Source: Cohnella thermotolerans DSM 17683
GTDB lineage: Bacteria > Bacillota > Bacilli > Paenibacillales > Paenibacillaceae
Length of the DNA stretch: 64,000 nucleotides
Assembly: GCF_000429825.1 (NCBI RefSeq)
Contig: NZ_AUCP01000001.1
Coordinates: 434,001 to 498,000 of the forward strand
Direction: 5' to 3'
The position numbers and the translations under genes were made by a program. Shown here piece after piece: positions 34,744 to 47,115 of the stretch (its first letter is position 1; each line of letters opens with the position of its first letter). Below the pieces are notes generated by a model. It worked only from the letters and a program-made list of their open reading frames with translations, ran no database searches and had not been told where the DNA came from.

Positions 34744-35418
34744 TCAGACCGTTACCGCGTCCCGGATGCCGTCCAGCAGCTTCTCGCCGATGCCCTTGAC
34801 GTTAAGAAGGTCGTCGACGCTTCGGAAAGGTCCGTGAAGCTCCCGGTACTCGACGATCGCCTTGGCTTTCGACGGGCCGATCCCCTTCAGCTCGTCCAAC
34901 TGCTCCGCCGTTGCGGCGTTCAAGTTCAGCCGTCCCGAACCGGCCGAATCGGCCGCAGCGGGCGCGGAATCGGGAGAGGGCGACGCCGGAACCGGAGCGT
35001 CCGGCTCGGACTCGCCTGCGGGCGACGTTGCCTGACCGGAGCCGGGGGCCGCTGCCAGCCCGCTTGCCGTTCCCGCTGCCGCTTCGCCCGCCGCAGGCTT
35101 TCCGGCCGATCCCGCGCTTTGCCCGTCGGCTCCTTTCGCAGCTTGCCCGTCGGCTTCGCCCGCACCATGCCCGCCTTCCGCTCCCGCACCCATCCCGGCG
35201 CCGGGCGGGGCCGCGGCCGCTGCCGGCTGTGCGGACGGCTTCGGCGCGGCTTCGTCCAGCGCTTCCATCACCTGCGAATTGACCGGCTCCCAGCCGGGAA
35301 CTTCAGCCTGTCCCGCCGGCTGCATCGCGACATATCCGAGAAGAGCCGCCCCCGCGAGCGCCAGCACGCCCGCCGCCTTCCCCCTCGTTCCCGCAGCCCG
35401 GATTTTCTCTTTAACCAT
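34744..35418 (-). CDS. comEA: Competence DNA receptor ComEA, without recognisable SLBB domain
   Basis: A 224-residue membrane-anchored DNA-binding protein that captures double-stranded DNA for ComEC. The N-terminal helix spans about residues 14-30. The C-terminal 65 residues are a clear double helix-hairpin-helix (LNLNAATAEQLDELKGIGPSKA, VKGIGEKLLDGI). Between them, where Bacillus ComEA has an SLBB oligomerisation domain, there is mainly an Ala/Gly/Pro/Ser-rich low-complexity linker. ATG 35418 is chosen for AAGGAG 9 nt upstream; earlier in-frame ATGs lack a site. Divergent from comER. Confidence 0.9.
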   Translation of the reverse strand: MVKEKIRAAGTRGKAAGVLALAGAALLGYVAMQPAGQAEVPGWEPVNSQVMEALDEAAPKPSAQPAAAAAPPGAGMGAGAEGGHGAGEADGQAAKGADGQSAGSAGKPAAGEAAAGTASGLAAAPGSGQATSPAGESEPDAPVPASPSPDSAPAAADSAGSGRLNLNAATAEQLDELKGIGPSKAKAIVEYRELHGPFRSVDDLLNVKGIGEKLLDGIRDAVTV

Positions 35419-35522
35419 CGCTATCCGCTCCTTCATTCGCACATTTTTAGTCCATATTGTCATGTCGGCGAGCCGCCGCTCATATGATGGGGTGTGACAA
35501 TAGCGTCAAAGGGGGGACGGTA

Positions 35523-36347
35523 ATGAAGGTCGGATTGATCGGCGTCGGCAGTATGGGCGGCTTGCTCGCGGGATCGTTCCTTCGCGCCGGAGCACTGTCG
35601 CCCGCGGAGGTGACGATTGCGAGCCGTACCCTATCCAAAGCGGAAGCGCTGGCTGGCCGCTATCCCGGACTTGCCGTCGCCCCGTCCAACGCGGTTGCGG
35701 CCCAAAATGCCGATCTGGTCTTTCTGTGCGTCAAACCTCTCGACTTCCGGGCGGTGCTTGACGATATCCTGCCGGTGCTTACGCCGGAGCAGATCGTCGT
35801 CTCCATTACCAGTCCCGTGAAAATAGCGTTGCTGGAAGAGCTCGTCCCCAGCAAAGTGGCGAAAATCATTCCGAGCGTCGTCAACGAGGCGGGCATCGGC
35901 GCCACCTTGTTCATGTTCGGCACCCGACTGGACGAGCGGGACCGCGAACGGCTGCTCCGCTTGTTCTCCGCCATCAGCCGTCCGGTCGAAATTCCCGAAG
36001 AGGACATCCGCGTCGCTTCCGACCTGTCCAGTTGCGGTCCGGCCTTCTTTGCCTACCTGCTGGAGCAGTTCATCGAAGCGGCCGTCGATACGACGGGCAT
36101 CGCCCGGGAGCTTGCCACCGTCCTCGCTTGCGAGATGCTCGCCGGCACTTCCCGGCTGCTCCGGGAAGGCGGCTGTTCGCCCGCTGAGCTGCAGCGGCGC
36201 GTAAGCGTACCCGGCGGAATTACCGCCATCGCGCTCGAGGAGCTGGGCAAAGCGACGGAAGGGGCGTTCAGCCGCGTCCTGCAGAAAACCCACGAGAAAT
36301 TCGCGGAGGATTTGAGCAAGGTCGAAGCGTCCCTGCGACGATCCTGA
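35523..36347 (+). CDS. comER: ComER, pyrroline-5-carboxylate reductase family protein
   Basis: A 274-residue NAD(P)-binding protein of the ProC family: Rossmann start MKVGLIGVGSMG and the C-terminal dimerisation half with RRVSVPGGITAIALEEL. It is divergent from comEA exactly as in Bacillus subtilis, where ComER was reported to influence sporulation and biofilm entry rather than proline synthesis. GGGGGG precedes the ATG at 35523. A genuine ProC cannot be excluded, but synteny supports ComER. Confidence 0.9.
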   Translation: MKVGLIGVGSMGGLLAGSFLRAGALSPAEVTIASRTLSKAEALAGRYPGLAVAPSNAVAAQNADLVFLCVKPLDFRAVLDDILPVLTPEQIVVSITSPVKIALLEELVPSKVAKIIPSVVNEAGIGATLFMFGTRLDERDRERLLRLFSAISRPVEIPEEDIRVASDLSSCGPAFFAYLLEQFIEAAVDTTGIARELATVLACEMLAGTSRLLREGGCSPAELQRRVSVPGGITAIALEELGKATEGAFSRVLQKTHEKFAEDLSKVEASLRRS

Positions 36348-36374
36348 TTCCCTCGCCTTCCGGCACGAACGGTA

Positions 36375-36410
36375 AAGGGGCGGCCTCTCCCTGGAGAGAG
36401 GCCGCCCCTT
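36375..36410. terminator. Bidirectional terminator between comER and leuS
   Basis: AAGGGGCGGCCTCTC pairs with its complement over 15 bp around a 6-nt loop. TTCTTCG follows on the plus strand; TTTACC follows on the minus strand. Confidence 0.75.
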
Positions 36411-36415
36411 CTTCG

Positions 36416-38848
36416 TTAGTTGGCTACAATGTTGACGAGCTTGCCCTTGACTGCGATCACTTTGCGAATCGTCTTGCCTTCGATCAGCGCCTTGACCTTC
36501 TCGAGGCCGAGCGCCTTCTCCTGCATGCCGGCTTCGTCGAGGTCGGACGCCACCGACACGCGGTCGGCGATTTTGCCGTTCACCTGAACGACGATCTCGA
36601 CTTCGGCGTCAACCGTCAGCGCCGGATCGTATTCCGGCCACGGCACGTACGTAATGGAGCCTTCGTGCCCGAGCCGCTCCCACAGCTCTTCGGCGATATG
36701 CGGCGCGGACGGCGACAGCATTTGCACGAAATGCTCCATCGCCTGCTTCGGCAGCACTTCGGCCTTGTACGCTTCGTTGACGAAAATCATCATCTGGCTG
36801 ATCGCCGTGTTGAAGCGCAGCGCCTCGTAATCTTCCGTAACCTTCTTGATCGTCCGGTGCCAGGTGCGGCGGAACGCGTCGTCGCCCGGCACGTCCCGGA
36901 TCTTCTCGTTCAAACGGCCGTTCTCGTCGACGAACAGCCGCCAGACGCGGCCGAGGAAGCGGTACATGCCTTCGACGCCGTTCGTGTTCCACGGCTTCGT
37001 CGCCTCCAGCGGCCCCATGAACATCTCGTACAGCCGCAGCGTATCGGCGCCGAATTCGTTCACGATGTCATCCGGGTTGATGACGTTGCCGCGGGACTTG
37101 GACATCTTCTCGTTGTTCGTGCCAAGAATCATCCCCTGGTTGACCAGCTTCTGGAACGGCTCCTTCGTCGACACTACGCCGATGTCGTACAGCACCTTGT
37201 GCCAGAACCGCGCGTACAGCAAGTGAAGCACCGCGTGCTCCGCCCCGCCGATGTACAGGTCGACGGGCAGCCACTCCTTCTGCTTCTCGAAGGAGACGAG
37301 CTCCTTGTCGTTGTGCGGATCGATGAACCGCAGGAAATACCAGGAGCTGCCGGCCCATTGCGGCATCGTGTTCGTCTCGCGGCGGGCTTTGCGGCCTTGC
37401 TTGTCGACGACGTTCACCCATTCCGTCGCGTTCGCAAGCGGCGATTCGCCCGTTCCGGACGGCTTGATCTCTTCCATCTCCGGCAGCAGGAGCGGCAGCT
37501 CGTCTTCCGGCACCGTCTCCATCGTGCCGTCCTCGTAGTGCAGCACCGGAATCGGCTCGCCCCAGTAGCGCTGGCGGCTGAACAGCCAGTCGCGCAGCCG
37601 GTACGTGACTTTGCCCGCGCCTTTGCCGTTCTCCTCGAGCCACGCGATCATGCGGGCGATCGCGTCCTTCATCAACAGGCCGTTCAGGAAGCCCGAGTTG
37701 ACGTGCTCGCCGTCGCCGGTGTAAGCCGCTTCCTGCACGTTGCCCCCGCTGACCACTTCCACGATCGGGAGGCCGAACTTCGTCGCGAACTCCCAGTCGC
37801 GCTCGTCGTGGGCCGGGACGGCCATGATCGCGCCCGTGCCGTAACCGCCCAGCACGTAGTCGGCGATCCAGATCGGCACCTTCACCCCGTTCACCGGATT
37901 GATCGCGTACGCACCCGTGAACACGCCCGTCTTCTCCTTCGCCAGCTCGGTCCGCTCCATATCGCTCTTGCGGGCCGCCTGCTCGACGTATGCTTCGACG
38001 GCCGCTCGCTGCTCTGCGGTCGTAATCTTCTTCACCAGCTCATGCTCGGGTGCGAGCACGCAGTACGTGGCGCCGAACAGCGTGTCGGGACGAGTCGTAA
38101 ACACGGTCAGCGTCGCGTCGTGGCCGTCGACGGCGAACGTCACTTCCGCGCCCGTCGACTTGCCGATCCAGTTGCGCTGCATCTCCTTGATGCTCTCCGG
38201 CCAGTCGAGCTCCTCCAGGTCTTCGAGCAGACGCTCGGCGTAAGCCGTAATTTTCAGCATCCATTGGCGCATCGGCATGCGGATGACCGGGTGGCCGCCC
38301 CGTTCGCTCACGCCGTTTATCACTTCTTCGTTCGCCAGCGTCGTGCCGAGCGCGGGACACCAGTTCACGGGCACTTCGGCGACATAAGCGAGACCCCTCT
38401 TGTACAGCTGGATGAAAATCCACTGCGTCCATTTGTAATACGCCGGATCCGTCGTGCTGATCTCGCGGTCCCAATCGTACGAGAAGCCGAGCGACTTGAT
38501 CTGCCGGCGGAAGTTGTCGATGTTGAGCTGCGTGAAGTCTCGCGGGTGCTTGCCCGTCTGGATCGCGTACTGCTCGGCCGGCAGGCCGAACGCGTCCCAG
38601 CCCATCGGGTGGAGCACGTTATAACCGCGCATCCGCTTGTAGCGGCTGACGATGTCCGTCGCCGTATACCCTTCGGGGTGGCCGACGTGCAGCCCCGCCC
38701 CGGACGGGTAAGGGAACATGTCGAGCGCGTAAAATTTGGGCTTGCCTTCGTCGTCTCTCGTGCGGAACGTCTTGTTCTCTTCCCAGTACTTTTGCCATTT
38801 CGGCTCCAGTGTCTGCGGCTTGTAGCCATGTTCGTTGTCTTGCGCCAT
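36416..38848 (-). CDS. leuS: Leucyl-tRNA synthetase
   Basis: An 810-residue class I aminoacyl-tRNA synthetase that charges tRNA-Leu and edits mischarged residues. It has the HIGH-type motif HVGHPEG near residue 50, an editing CP1 domain with [11 protein letters not shown], and the KMSKS loop ([10 protein letters not shown]) near residue 575. ATG 38848 begins MAQDNEHGY, matching family starts; upstream in-frame codons lie in the leader. GAGAGGAG lies 12 nt before. A leucine T-box precedes the gene, so transcription should rise when uncharged tRNA-Leu accumulates. Confidence 0.97.
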   Translation of the reverse strand: MAQDNEHGYKPQTLEPKWQKYWEENKTFRTRDDEGKPKFYALDMFPYPSGAGLHVGHPEGYTATDIVSRYKRMRGYNVLHPMGWDAFGLPAEQYAIQTGKHPRDFTQLNIDNFRRQIKSLGFSYDWDREISTTDPAYYKWTQWIFIQLYKRGLAYVAEVPVNWCPALGTTLANEEVINGVSERGGHPVIRMPMRQWMLKITAYAERLLEDLEELDWPESIKEMQRNWIGKSTGAEVTFAVDGHDATLTVFTTRPDTLFGATYCVLAPEHELVKKITTAEQRAAVEAYVEQAARKSDMERTELAKEKTGVFTGAYAINPVNGVKVPIWIADYVLGGYGTGAIMAVPAHDERDWEFATKFGLPIVEVVSGGNVQEAAYTGDGEHVNSGFLNGLLMKDAIARMIAWLEENGKGAGKVTYRLRDWLFSRQRYWGEPIPVLHYEDGTMETVPEDELPLLLPEMEEIKPSGTGESPLANATEWVNVVDKQGRKARRETNTMPQWAGSSWYFLRFIDPHNDKELVSFEKQKEWLPVDLYIGGAEHAVLHLLYARFWHKVLYDIGVVSTKEPFQKLVNQGMILGTNNEKMSKSRGNVINPDDIVNEFGADTLRLYEMFMGPLEATKPWNTNGVEGMYRFLGRVWRLFVDENGRLNEKIRDVPGDDAFRRTWHRTIKKVTEDYEALRFNTAISQMMIFVNEAYKAEVLPKQAMEHFVQMLSPSAPHIAEELWERLGHEGSITYVPWPEYDPALTVDAEVEIVVQVNGKIADRVSVASDLDEAGMQEKALGLEKVKALIEGKTIRKVIAVKGKLVNIVAN

Positions 38849-38910
38849 ATTCGTCGAAAGCTCCTCTCTTCTAAGGAGGAACCGCGCCGGGCGCGGCCCT
38901 CGCTGCAACC

Positions 38911-39190
38911 AAAAAACCTCCCGCCCGAGCGCCGATTCACGCTAGGGACGAGAGGATTGTTCCCGTGGTACCACCCTAGTTGACGATAGCCCTGCTTGGG
39001 CTTACGTCCACTCTTCTCCTTAACGCGGAGGCGACGCCGCGCTTGCCGTATCCCGATGCAGAAGGGCGGGAATGGATTATGCGCGAAGGCTCCAAGGCGA
39101 GTTCGAGGCTAACGTCGACCGGCTCGCACCTTCCGCCGGTTCTCTGAGCGACGCCGAGCGTCTACTGCTCCTTTTCACAGCCGATAAATA
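38911..39190 (-). ncRNA. T-box riboswitch (leucine) in the leuS leader
   Basis: The T-box AGGGTGGTACCACGGG (38977-38962) is followed by a GC-rich terminator ending in TTTTTT (38916-38911). In stem I, AGAGAACCGG and GGTGCGAGCCGG flank the specifier region; GAACTCGCC places a CTC leucine codon at 39101-39099. The 5' boundary is set from the promoter at 39198-39227. Confidence 0.92.
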
Positions 39191-39197
39191 TGCCCTG

Positions 39198-39227
39198 ATT
39201 ATAGCGGGACGCGGCGAGCCGTGTCAA
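39198..39227 (-). promoter_or_regulatory. Consensus sigma-A promoter of leuS
   Basis: Perfect TTGACA (39227-39222), 18 nt, perfect TATAAT (39203-39198). Confidence 0.92.
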
Positions 39228-39322
39228 GGGCTGCCGAAGAACGCGCGTTCTCCCGCCCGTTCGGTCGCTGTAACCCGACATTAGCGGCTTGCAGCGCCCC
39301 CAGGCGCCCGCGTCTCTGCCGC

Positions 39323-39757
39323 TTACTCGGCCTTCGGCGGCCTCCGGTCGATGACGTGGAACGTCGCCGTCCCGAACGCGCTAAGCTCGCCGTTGTCCTT
39401 GTAAATGCGCCCCTGCATCGTGATCAGCTTGCGGGAGGAGTGAACCAGCTCCGCTTCGACCTTCACTTCCCCATCCTTCACCTGCGACAGAAAATGCATG
39501 TTCAGATTCGTCGTCACGACCGTGTCGTCCGGCCGGGCCGCCGCCGCCAGCACCCCCATGGCCGAATCGAGCAGCGTCGCGCTGACGCCGCCGTGGAGAA
39601 TGCCGATCAAATTCATGTGGTGCGGCTTCACCTGCAGCGTGAGGACGACCCGGTCGTCCGCAAACGATGCGAGCTCGGCTCCGATGTGCTCCCAGAACGT
39701 GCCCCGGGCCGCACGCGCCAGCTGCGCTTTAAACTCGGCAAGTTGTTGCTCGTTCAT
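39323..39757 (-). CDS. PaaI-type hotdog-fold acyl-CoA thioesterase
   Basis: A 144-residue single hotdog domain. HHMNLIGILHGGVSATLLDSAMG is split around the family's HGG catalytic region; HFLSQVKDGEVKVEAELVH fits the second half. Such enzymes release CoA from small or aromatic acyl thioesters and may prevent CoA trapping during beta-oxidation. Start at 39757, with GGAGGGAG 8 nt upstream; an ATG six codons earlier overlaps that site. It follows lcfA by 175 bp in the fad cluster. Confidence 0.88.
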   Translation of the reverse strand: MNEQQLAEFKAQLARAARGTFWEHIGAELASFADDRVVLTLQVKPHHMNLIGILHGGVSATLLDSAMGVLAAAARPDDTVVTTNLNMHFLSQVKDGEVKVEAELVHSSRKLITMQGRIYKDNGELSAFGTATFHVIDRRPPKAE

Positions 39758-39932
39758 CGGCTTCTCTCCCTCCATCCATGCCGCTGTCGGAACCGCCAGT
39801 CGCCGGAATCGCGGAACCGCGCCTCCGAGGCCGCCTTAACGAGCCCGAACCGGCCCGGAGCGAACGAGCCCCGAACAAAATTCAGCCTGCACGGGTCCGT
39901 TACGGGAGTCCGGGCGAAAAGGCGCGCCCCGG

Positions 39933-41615
39933 CTATTCCGCCTCCTCCTCGAGAAGCTTGCGGCGCAGCACCTTGCCGACGATCGTCTTCGGCAGACTGT
40001 CGCGGAATTCGTAGATTTTCGGAACTTTGTACGCCGCCAGCCGTTCCTTGCACCAGGATTTGATCGCCTCCGCGTCGGCCGCAGATCCCGGCCTCAGCAC
40101 GATGAAGGCTTTGACCGTCTCGCCCCGGTACGGATCGGCGACGCCCGCGACAACCGCCTCCGCCACGTCGGGGTGCTCGAACAGCACCTCTTCCACTTCC
40201 CGCGGGTAAATGTTGTAGCCTCCGGCGATGATCAGATCCTTGCGGCGGTCCAAAATATAAAAATATCCTTCTTCGTCCATTTTACCCATATCGCCGGTGT
40301 ATAGCCAGCCGTCCTTCAGCGCCTTCCCGGTTTCCTCCGGCCGGTTCCAATACCCTTTCATCACTTGCGGACCGCGCACCGCCAACTCGCCGACCGAGCC
40401 CGGGGGCAGCTCCTCGCCCGTCTCGGCGTCGACGATCTTGCATTCCGTGTCCGGAAACGGGATGCCGATCGATCCGTTCTTGCGCTTCTCCCAAATGTTG
40501 TTCGCATGCGTGACGGGCGACGCCTCGGTCAAGCCGTAGCCCTCGATCAGCTTGCCGCCGGTCAGCCTTTCAAACTCCTCCTGCACTTCGAGCGGCAGCG
40601 GCGCCGCCCCGCTGATGCAGAAGTCGATCGAAGACAAGTCGTAGCGCTTGACGTCCGGATGATGGATGAGGGCAATATACATCGTCGGAGCGCCCGGGAA
40701 AACGTTCGGCTTCAGCTTGTGGATCATCTTCAGCACCTGGCCGGCTTCGAAGCGGGGCAGCAGCAGGAGCGTTCCTCCCAGGTACACCGATTGGTTCATC
40801 AGCACGGTCATCCCGAAGACGTGGAAAAAAGGCAGCGCGGCCAAGTACTTGACCTTGCTGCGCTCGCATCGGTACGCCCACAGCCGCGCCTGGATCGTGT
40901 TGGCGATCAAATTGGCGTGCGTCAGCATGACGCCTTTGGCGACGCCGGTCGTGCCGCCCGTATATTGAAGGAGGGCGAGATCGTTGTCGGCGTCGATCGG
41001 CGTATCGCAAGGCGAAGCGGAAGAGGAACGGAGCAGCTGGCGGAGCGGGACGACGCCGTCGCCGAACGCGACGGCGCGCTTCACCCCGTCTTTCTTGGCT
41101 TTGAGCGGGTACAGAAGATTTTTCGGAAACGGCAGGTCATCCTGGATCGAAGCGACCAGCACATGCCGGAGGCCGGTGCGCGGCGCGACTTGCCGGACGC
41201 GCCCCATCAGCAGGTCGAGCGCGACGAGAATGCGCGCCCCGGAATCGTTCAGCTGGTATTCCAGCTCCCGGGGCGTATACATCGGATTGGTCATGACGGC
41301 GACGCCGCCCGCCAGCAGCGTGCCGTAATAAGCGACGACGGCGCTCGGGCAGTTCGGCAGCATGACCGCCACCCGGTCTCCTTTGACCAGGCCCAGTCCG
41401 GCGAGCGCGTTCGCAAACCGGTAAGCCCCGTCCAGCAGCTCGCGGTACGTCGTCTTTTTCCCCTGAAAATGCAGGGCGGTATGATTCGGATACGATTCCG
41501 AAGATTGCACGAGGAAATGGGCCAAATTCTGCTTCGGGTATTCGTAGGTCGGGGGGACTTCGGCCGGATAGCTGCCTAACCAAGGTTTCGTTGACCTCAA
41601 GTCGATCACCCTCAC
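39933..41615 (-). CDS. lcfA: Long-chain fatty acid-CoA ligase (LcfA/FadD)
   Basis: A 560-residue AMP-forming acyl-CoA synthetase that activates free fatty acids with ATP and CoA for beta-oxidation. The P-loop LQYTGGTTGVAKG lies near residue 217; EGYGLTEASPVTH, GELAVRGPQVMKGYW and the C-terminal PKTIVGKVLRRKL with the catalytic lysine complete the ANL core. The start is uncertain: GTG at 41615 has no clear site, while TTG five codons on has GAGGGTG at good spacing. Last but one in the minus-strand fad cluster, 10 bp after fadE. Confidence 0.94.
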   Translation of the reverse strand: MRVIDLRSTKPWLGSYPAEVPPTYEYPKQNLAHFLVQSSESYPNHTALHFQGKKTTYRELLDGAYRFANALAGLGLVKGDRVAVMLPNCPSAVVAYYGTLLAGGVAVMTNPMYTPRELEYQLNDSGARILVALDLLMGRVRQVAPRTGLRHVLVASIQDDLPFPKNLLYPLKAKKDGVKRAVAFGDGVVPLRQLLRSSSASPCDTPIDADNDLALLQYTGGTTGVAKGVMLTHANLIANTIQARLWAYRCERSKVKYLAALPFFHVFGMTVLMNQSVYLGGTLLLLPRFEAGQVLKMIHKLKPNVFPGAPTMYIALIHHPDVKRYDLSSIDFCISGAAPLPLEVQEEFERLTGGKLIEGYGLTEASPVTHANNIWEKRKNGSIGIPFPDTECKIVDAETGEELPPGSVGELAVRGPQVMKGYWNRPEETGKALKDGWLYTGDMGKMDEEGYFYILDRRKDLIIAGGYNIYPREVEEVLFEHPDVAEAVVAGVADPYRGETVKAFIVLRPGSAADAEAIKSWCKERLAAYKVPKIYEFRDSLPKTIVGKVLRRKLLEEEAE

Positions 41616-41625
41616 TGAAAGGAAG

Positions 41626-43395
41626 TCAAATCACGTAGCGCTCGGCCTGAATGACGCGGGAAGCGATGCGGCGCTTCAGCTCCACGGCGTTGACGGACGT
41701 TCTGCGGGTCAGCTTCTTGAGAACGGACAGCTGGGCGCGGAGCATGTCGCCCGTCTCCAATGCGGCAAGCGACTCCTTCGCCGCGGCCTCGATGCCGGCG
41801 AACGCGTCATGCACGAACGCGACGGTCATGTCCACGGCGCCCTTCGACTTCTCTTCCCCGGAGCGCGCGATCATCTTCTTCGTCCGCAGCAGCGCGCTTT
41901 CCATCGCGTACACCAGGATCATCATGTCCGCCAGATGGCTCAGCAGCTCCTGCTCCTCCTCCAGCTTCGTCTGATACTTCTGCGCCGCTTGCGCGCCGAC
42001 CATCAGGGCGATTTTTTTGGCCATCGACACGAGATGCGTTTCTTCCTCCAGCGTTCCGTCGAACGTCTGCCCCGGCACAAGCGACAGCAGCTCGGATTGC
42101 AGGGCCATCGCCTTCTGCATGAGCGGCAGCTCGCCTTTGAGCGCCCGCTTGAACAGCGTTCCCGGAATGAGCAGCCGGTTAATCTCATTCGTTCCTTCGA
42201 AAATCCGGTTGATCCGCGAATCGCGGTAGATGCGTTCGATCGGATATTCCTGAATGAAGCCGTAGCCGCCGTGAATTTGCACGCCTTCGTCCGACGTGAA
42301 ATCGAGCGTCTCCGAGCCGAACACCTTGTTGATCGAGCATTCGAGCGCATATTCGGCAATCGCCTTCGCCGAAGCGTAGCCGACGTTGCCGCTGCCCGGA
42401 TCGACCTCCGCCAACCCTTCGTCGAACAGCCCCGCCGTCCGGTACACCATGCTCTCCAGCGCGAACGTGCGGATGTTCATGTCCGCCAGCTTGCGGCCGA
42501 CGAGCGGGAAGGACGAGATGCGACGACCGAACTGCGAGCGTTCGTTCGCATACTTGGAAGCGTATTCAATCGCAATCTTGGATGCTCCCAGACAGCCCGC
42601 GGCCAGCTTGAACCGTCCGATGTTCAGGATGTTGAAGGCGATCAGATGCCCTTTGCCGGCTTCCCAGAGCAAGTTTTCCGCCGGCACCTTCACATCTTCC
42701 AAAATAAGCGGGCAAGTGGACGAGCCTTTGATGCCCATCTTCTTCTCTTCCGGCCCGACGCTTACGCCTTCCATCGTCCGCTCGACGATAAACGTGCTGA
42801 AGGCGGTGCCGTTCACTTTGGCGTAGACGATGAACAGATCGGCGAACCCGGCATTCGTTATGAACTGCTTCGTTCCGTTCAGCACGTAATGCGTGCCGTC
42901 TTCCGACAACACCGCCGTCGTCTTGGCTCCGAGCGCGTCCGAGCCGGAGGACGGCTCGGTCAGGCAATAGGCCGCGACCTTCTCCCCCGTCGCCAGCAGC
43001 GGCAAGTATTTGCGCTTCTGCGCTTCGTTGCCGAAGTAGACGATCGGCAGCGTCCCGATGCCGACGTGCGCTCCGAGCGTCAGCGCGAAGGAGGACGCTC
43101 CGGCCAGCTTCTCGCTGATCAGCGTCGAGCTGATCTTGTCGAGGCCGAGGCCGCCGTACGCTTCCGGAATGTCCGCGCCGAGGAGGCCGAGCTCGCCCGC
43201 TTTGCGCAGCAGGCTGACGGACAGTCCGTAGTTCAGCTTCTCGATCTCCTCGTCGCGGGGGGCGACTTCCCCGGCGACGAAATCCTCCGTCGTCTGGCCG
43301 ATCAGGCGATGCTCCTCGGTGAAATCCTCCGGCGTCACCACACGATTGTAATCCGCTTCGTCGATGATGAAGCTCCCTCCGACCGTTTTGCCCAT
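41626..43395 (-). CDS. fadE: Acyl-CoA dehydrogenase, long FadE type
   Basis: A 589-residue FAD enzyme that introduces the trans-2 double bond into acyl-CoA, passing electrons to ETF (encoded by etfBA nearby). The N-terminal domains carry GLGLDKISSTLISEKL, YCLTEPSSGSD and FITNAG; IQIHGGYGF-like IHGGYGFIQEYPIERIYRD marks the C-terminal core; about 190 extra residues follow, as in Bacillus FadE. ATG 43395 begins MGKTVGG, with GGGAG 10 nt upstream. A much longer reading frame into the thiolase is a shadow. Confidence 0.95.
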   Translation of the reverse strand: MGKTVGGSFIIDEADYNRVVTPEDFTEEHRLIGQTTEDFVAGEVAPRDEEIEKLNYGLSVSLLRKAGELGLLGADIPEAYGGLGLDKISSTLISEKLAGASSFALTLGAHVGIGTLPIVYFGNEAQKRKYLPLLATGEKVAAYCLTEPSSGSDALGAKTTAVLSEDGTHYVLNGTKQFITNAGFADLFIVYAKVNGTAFSTFIVERTMEGVSVGPEEKKMGIKGSSTCPLILEDVKVPAENLLWEAGKGHLIAFNILNIGRFKLAAGCLGASKIAIEYASKYANERSQFGRRISSFPLVGRKLADMNIRTFALESMVYRTAGLFDEGLAEVDPGSGNVGYASAKAIAEYALECSINKVFGSETLDFTSDEGVQIHGGYGFIQEYPIERIYRDSRINRIFEGTNEINRLLIPGTLFKRALKGELPLMQKAMALQSELLSLVPGQTFDGTLEEETHLVSMAKKIALMVGAQAAQKYQTKLEEEQELLSHLADMMILVYAMESALLRTKKMIARSGEEKSKGAVDMTVAFVHDAFAGIEAAAKESLAALETGDMLRAQLSVLKKLTRRTSVNAVELKRRIASRVIQAERYVI

Positions 43396-43442
43396 GAATC
43401 CATCGCTCCCTCTTCCATAATAGGTGATCGCTCCGATTCCGG

Positions 43443-44627
<1,185 letters not shown>

Positions 44628-44650
44628 TTGGCTTTCTCCTCCCGCATCGG

Positions 44651-47047
<2,397 letters not shown>

Positions 47048-47115
47048 GACTTCAATGACCTCCATTTATGAAATGATTGCGGAAAACCAACGTTACAGGG
47101 CGGCGGGCGGCACGC

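Noticed and set aside
39072-39284. 70-codon plus-strand frame over the leuS promoter and leader
   Set aside because: The region is fully explained by the T-box and promoter on the other strand.
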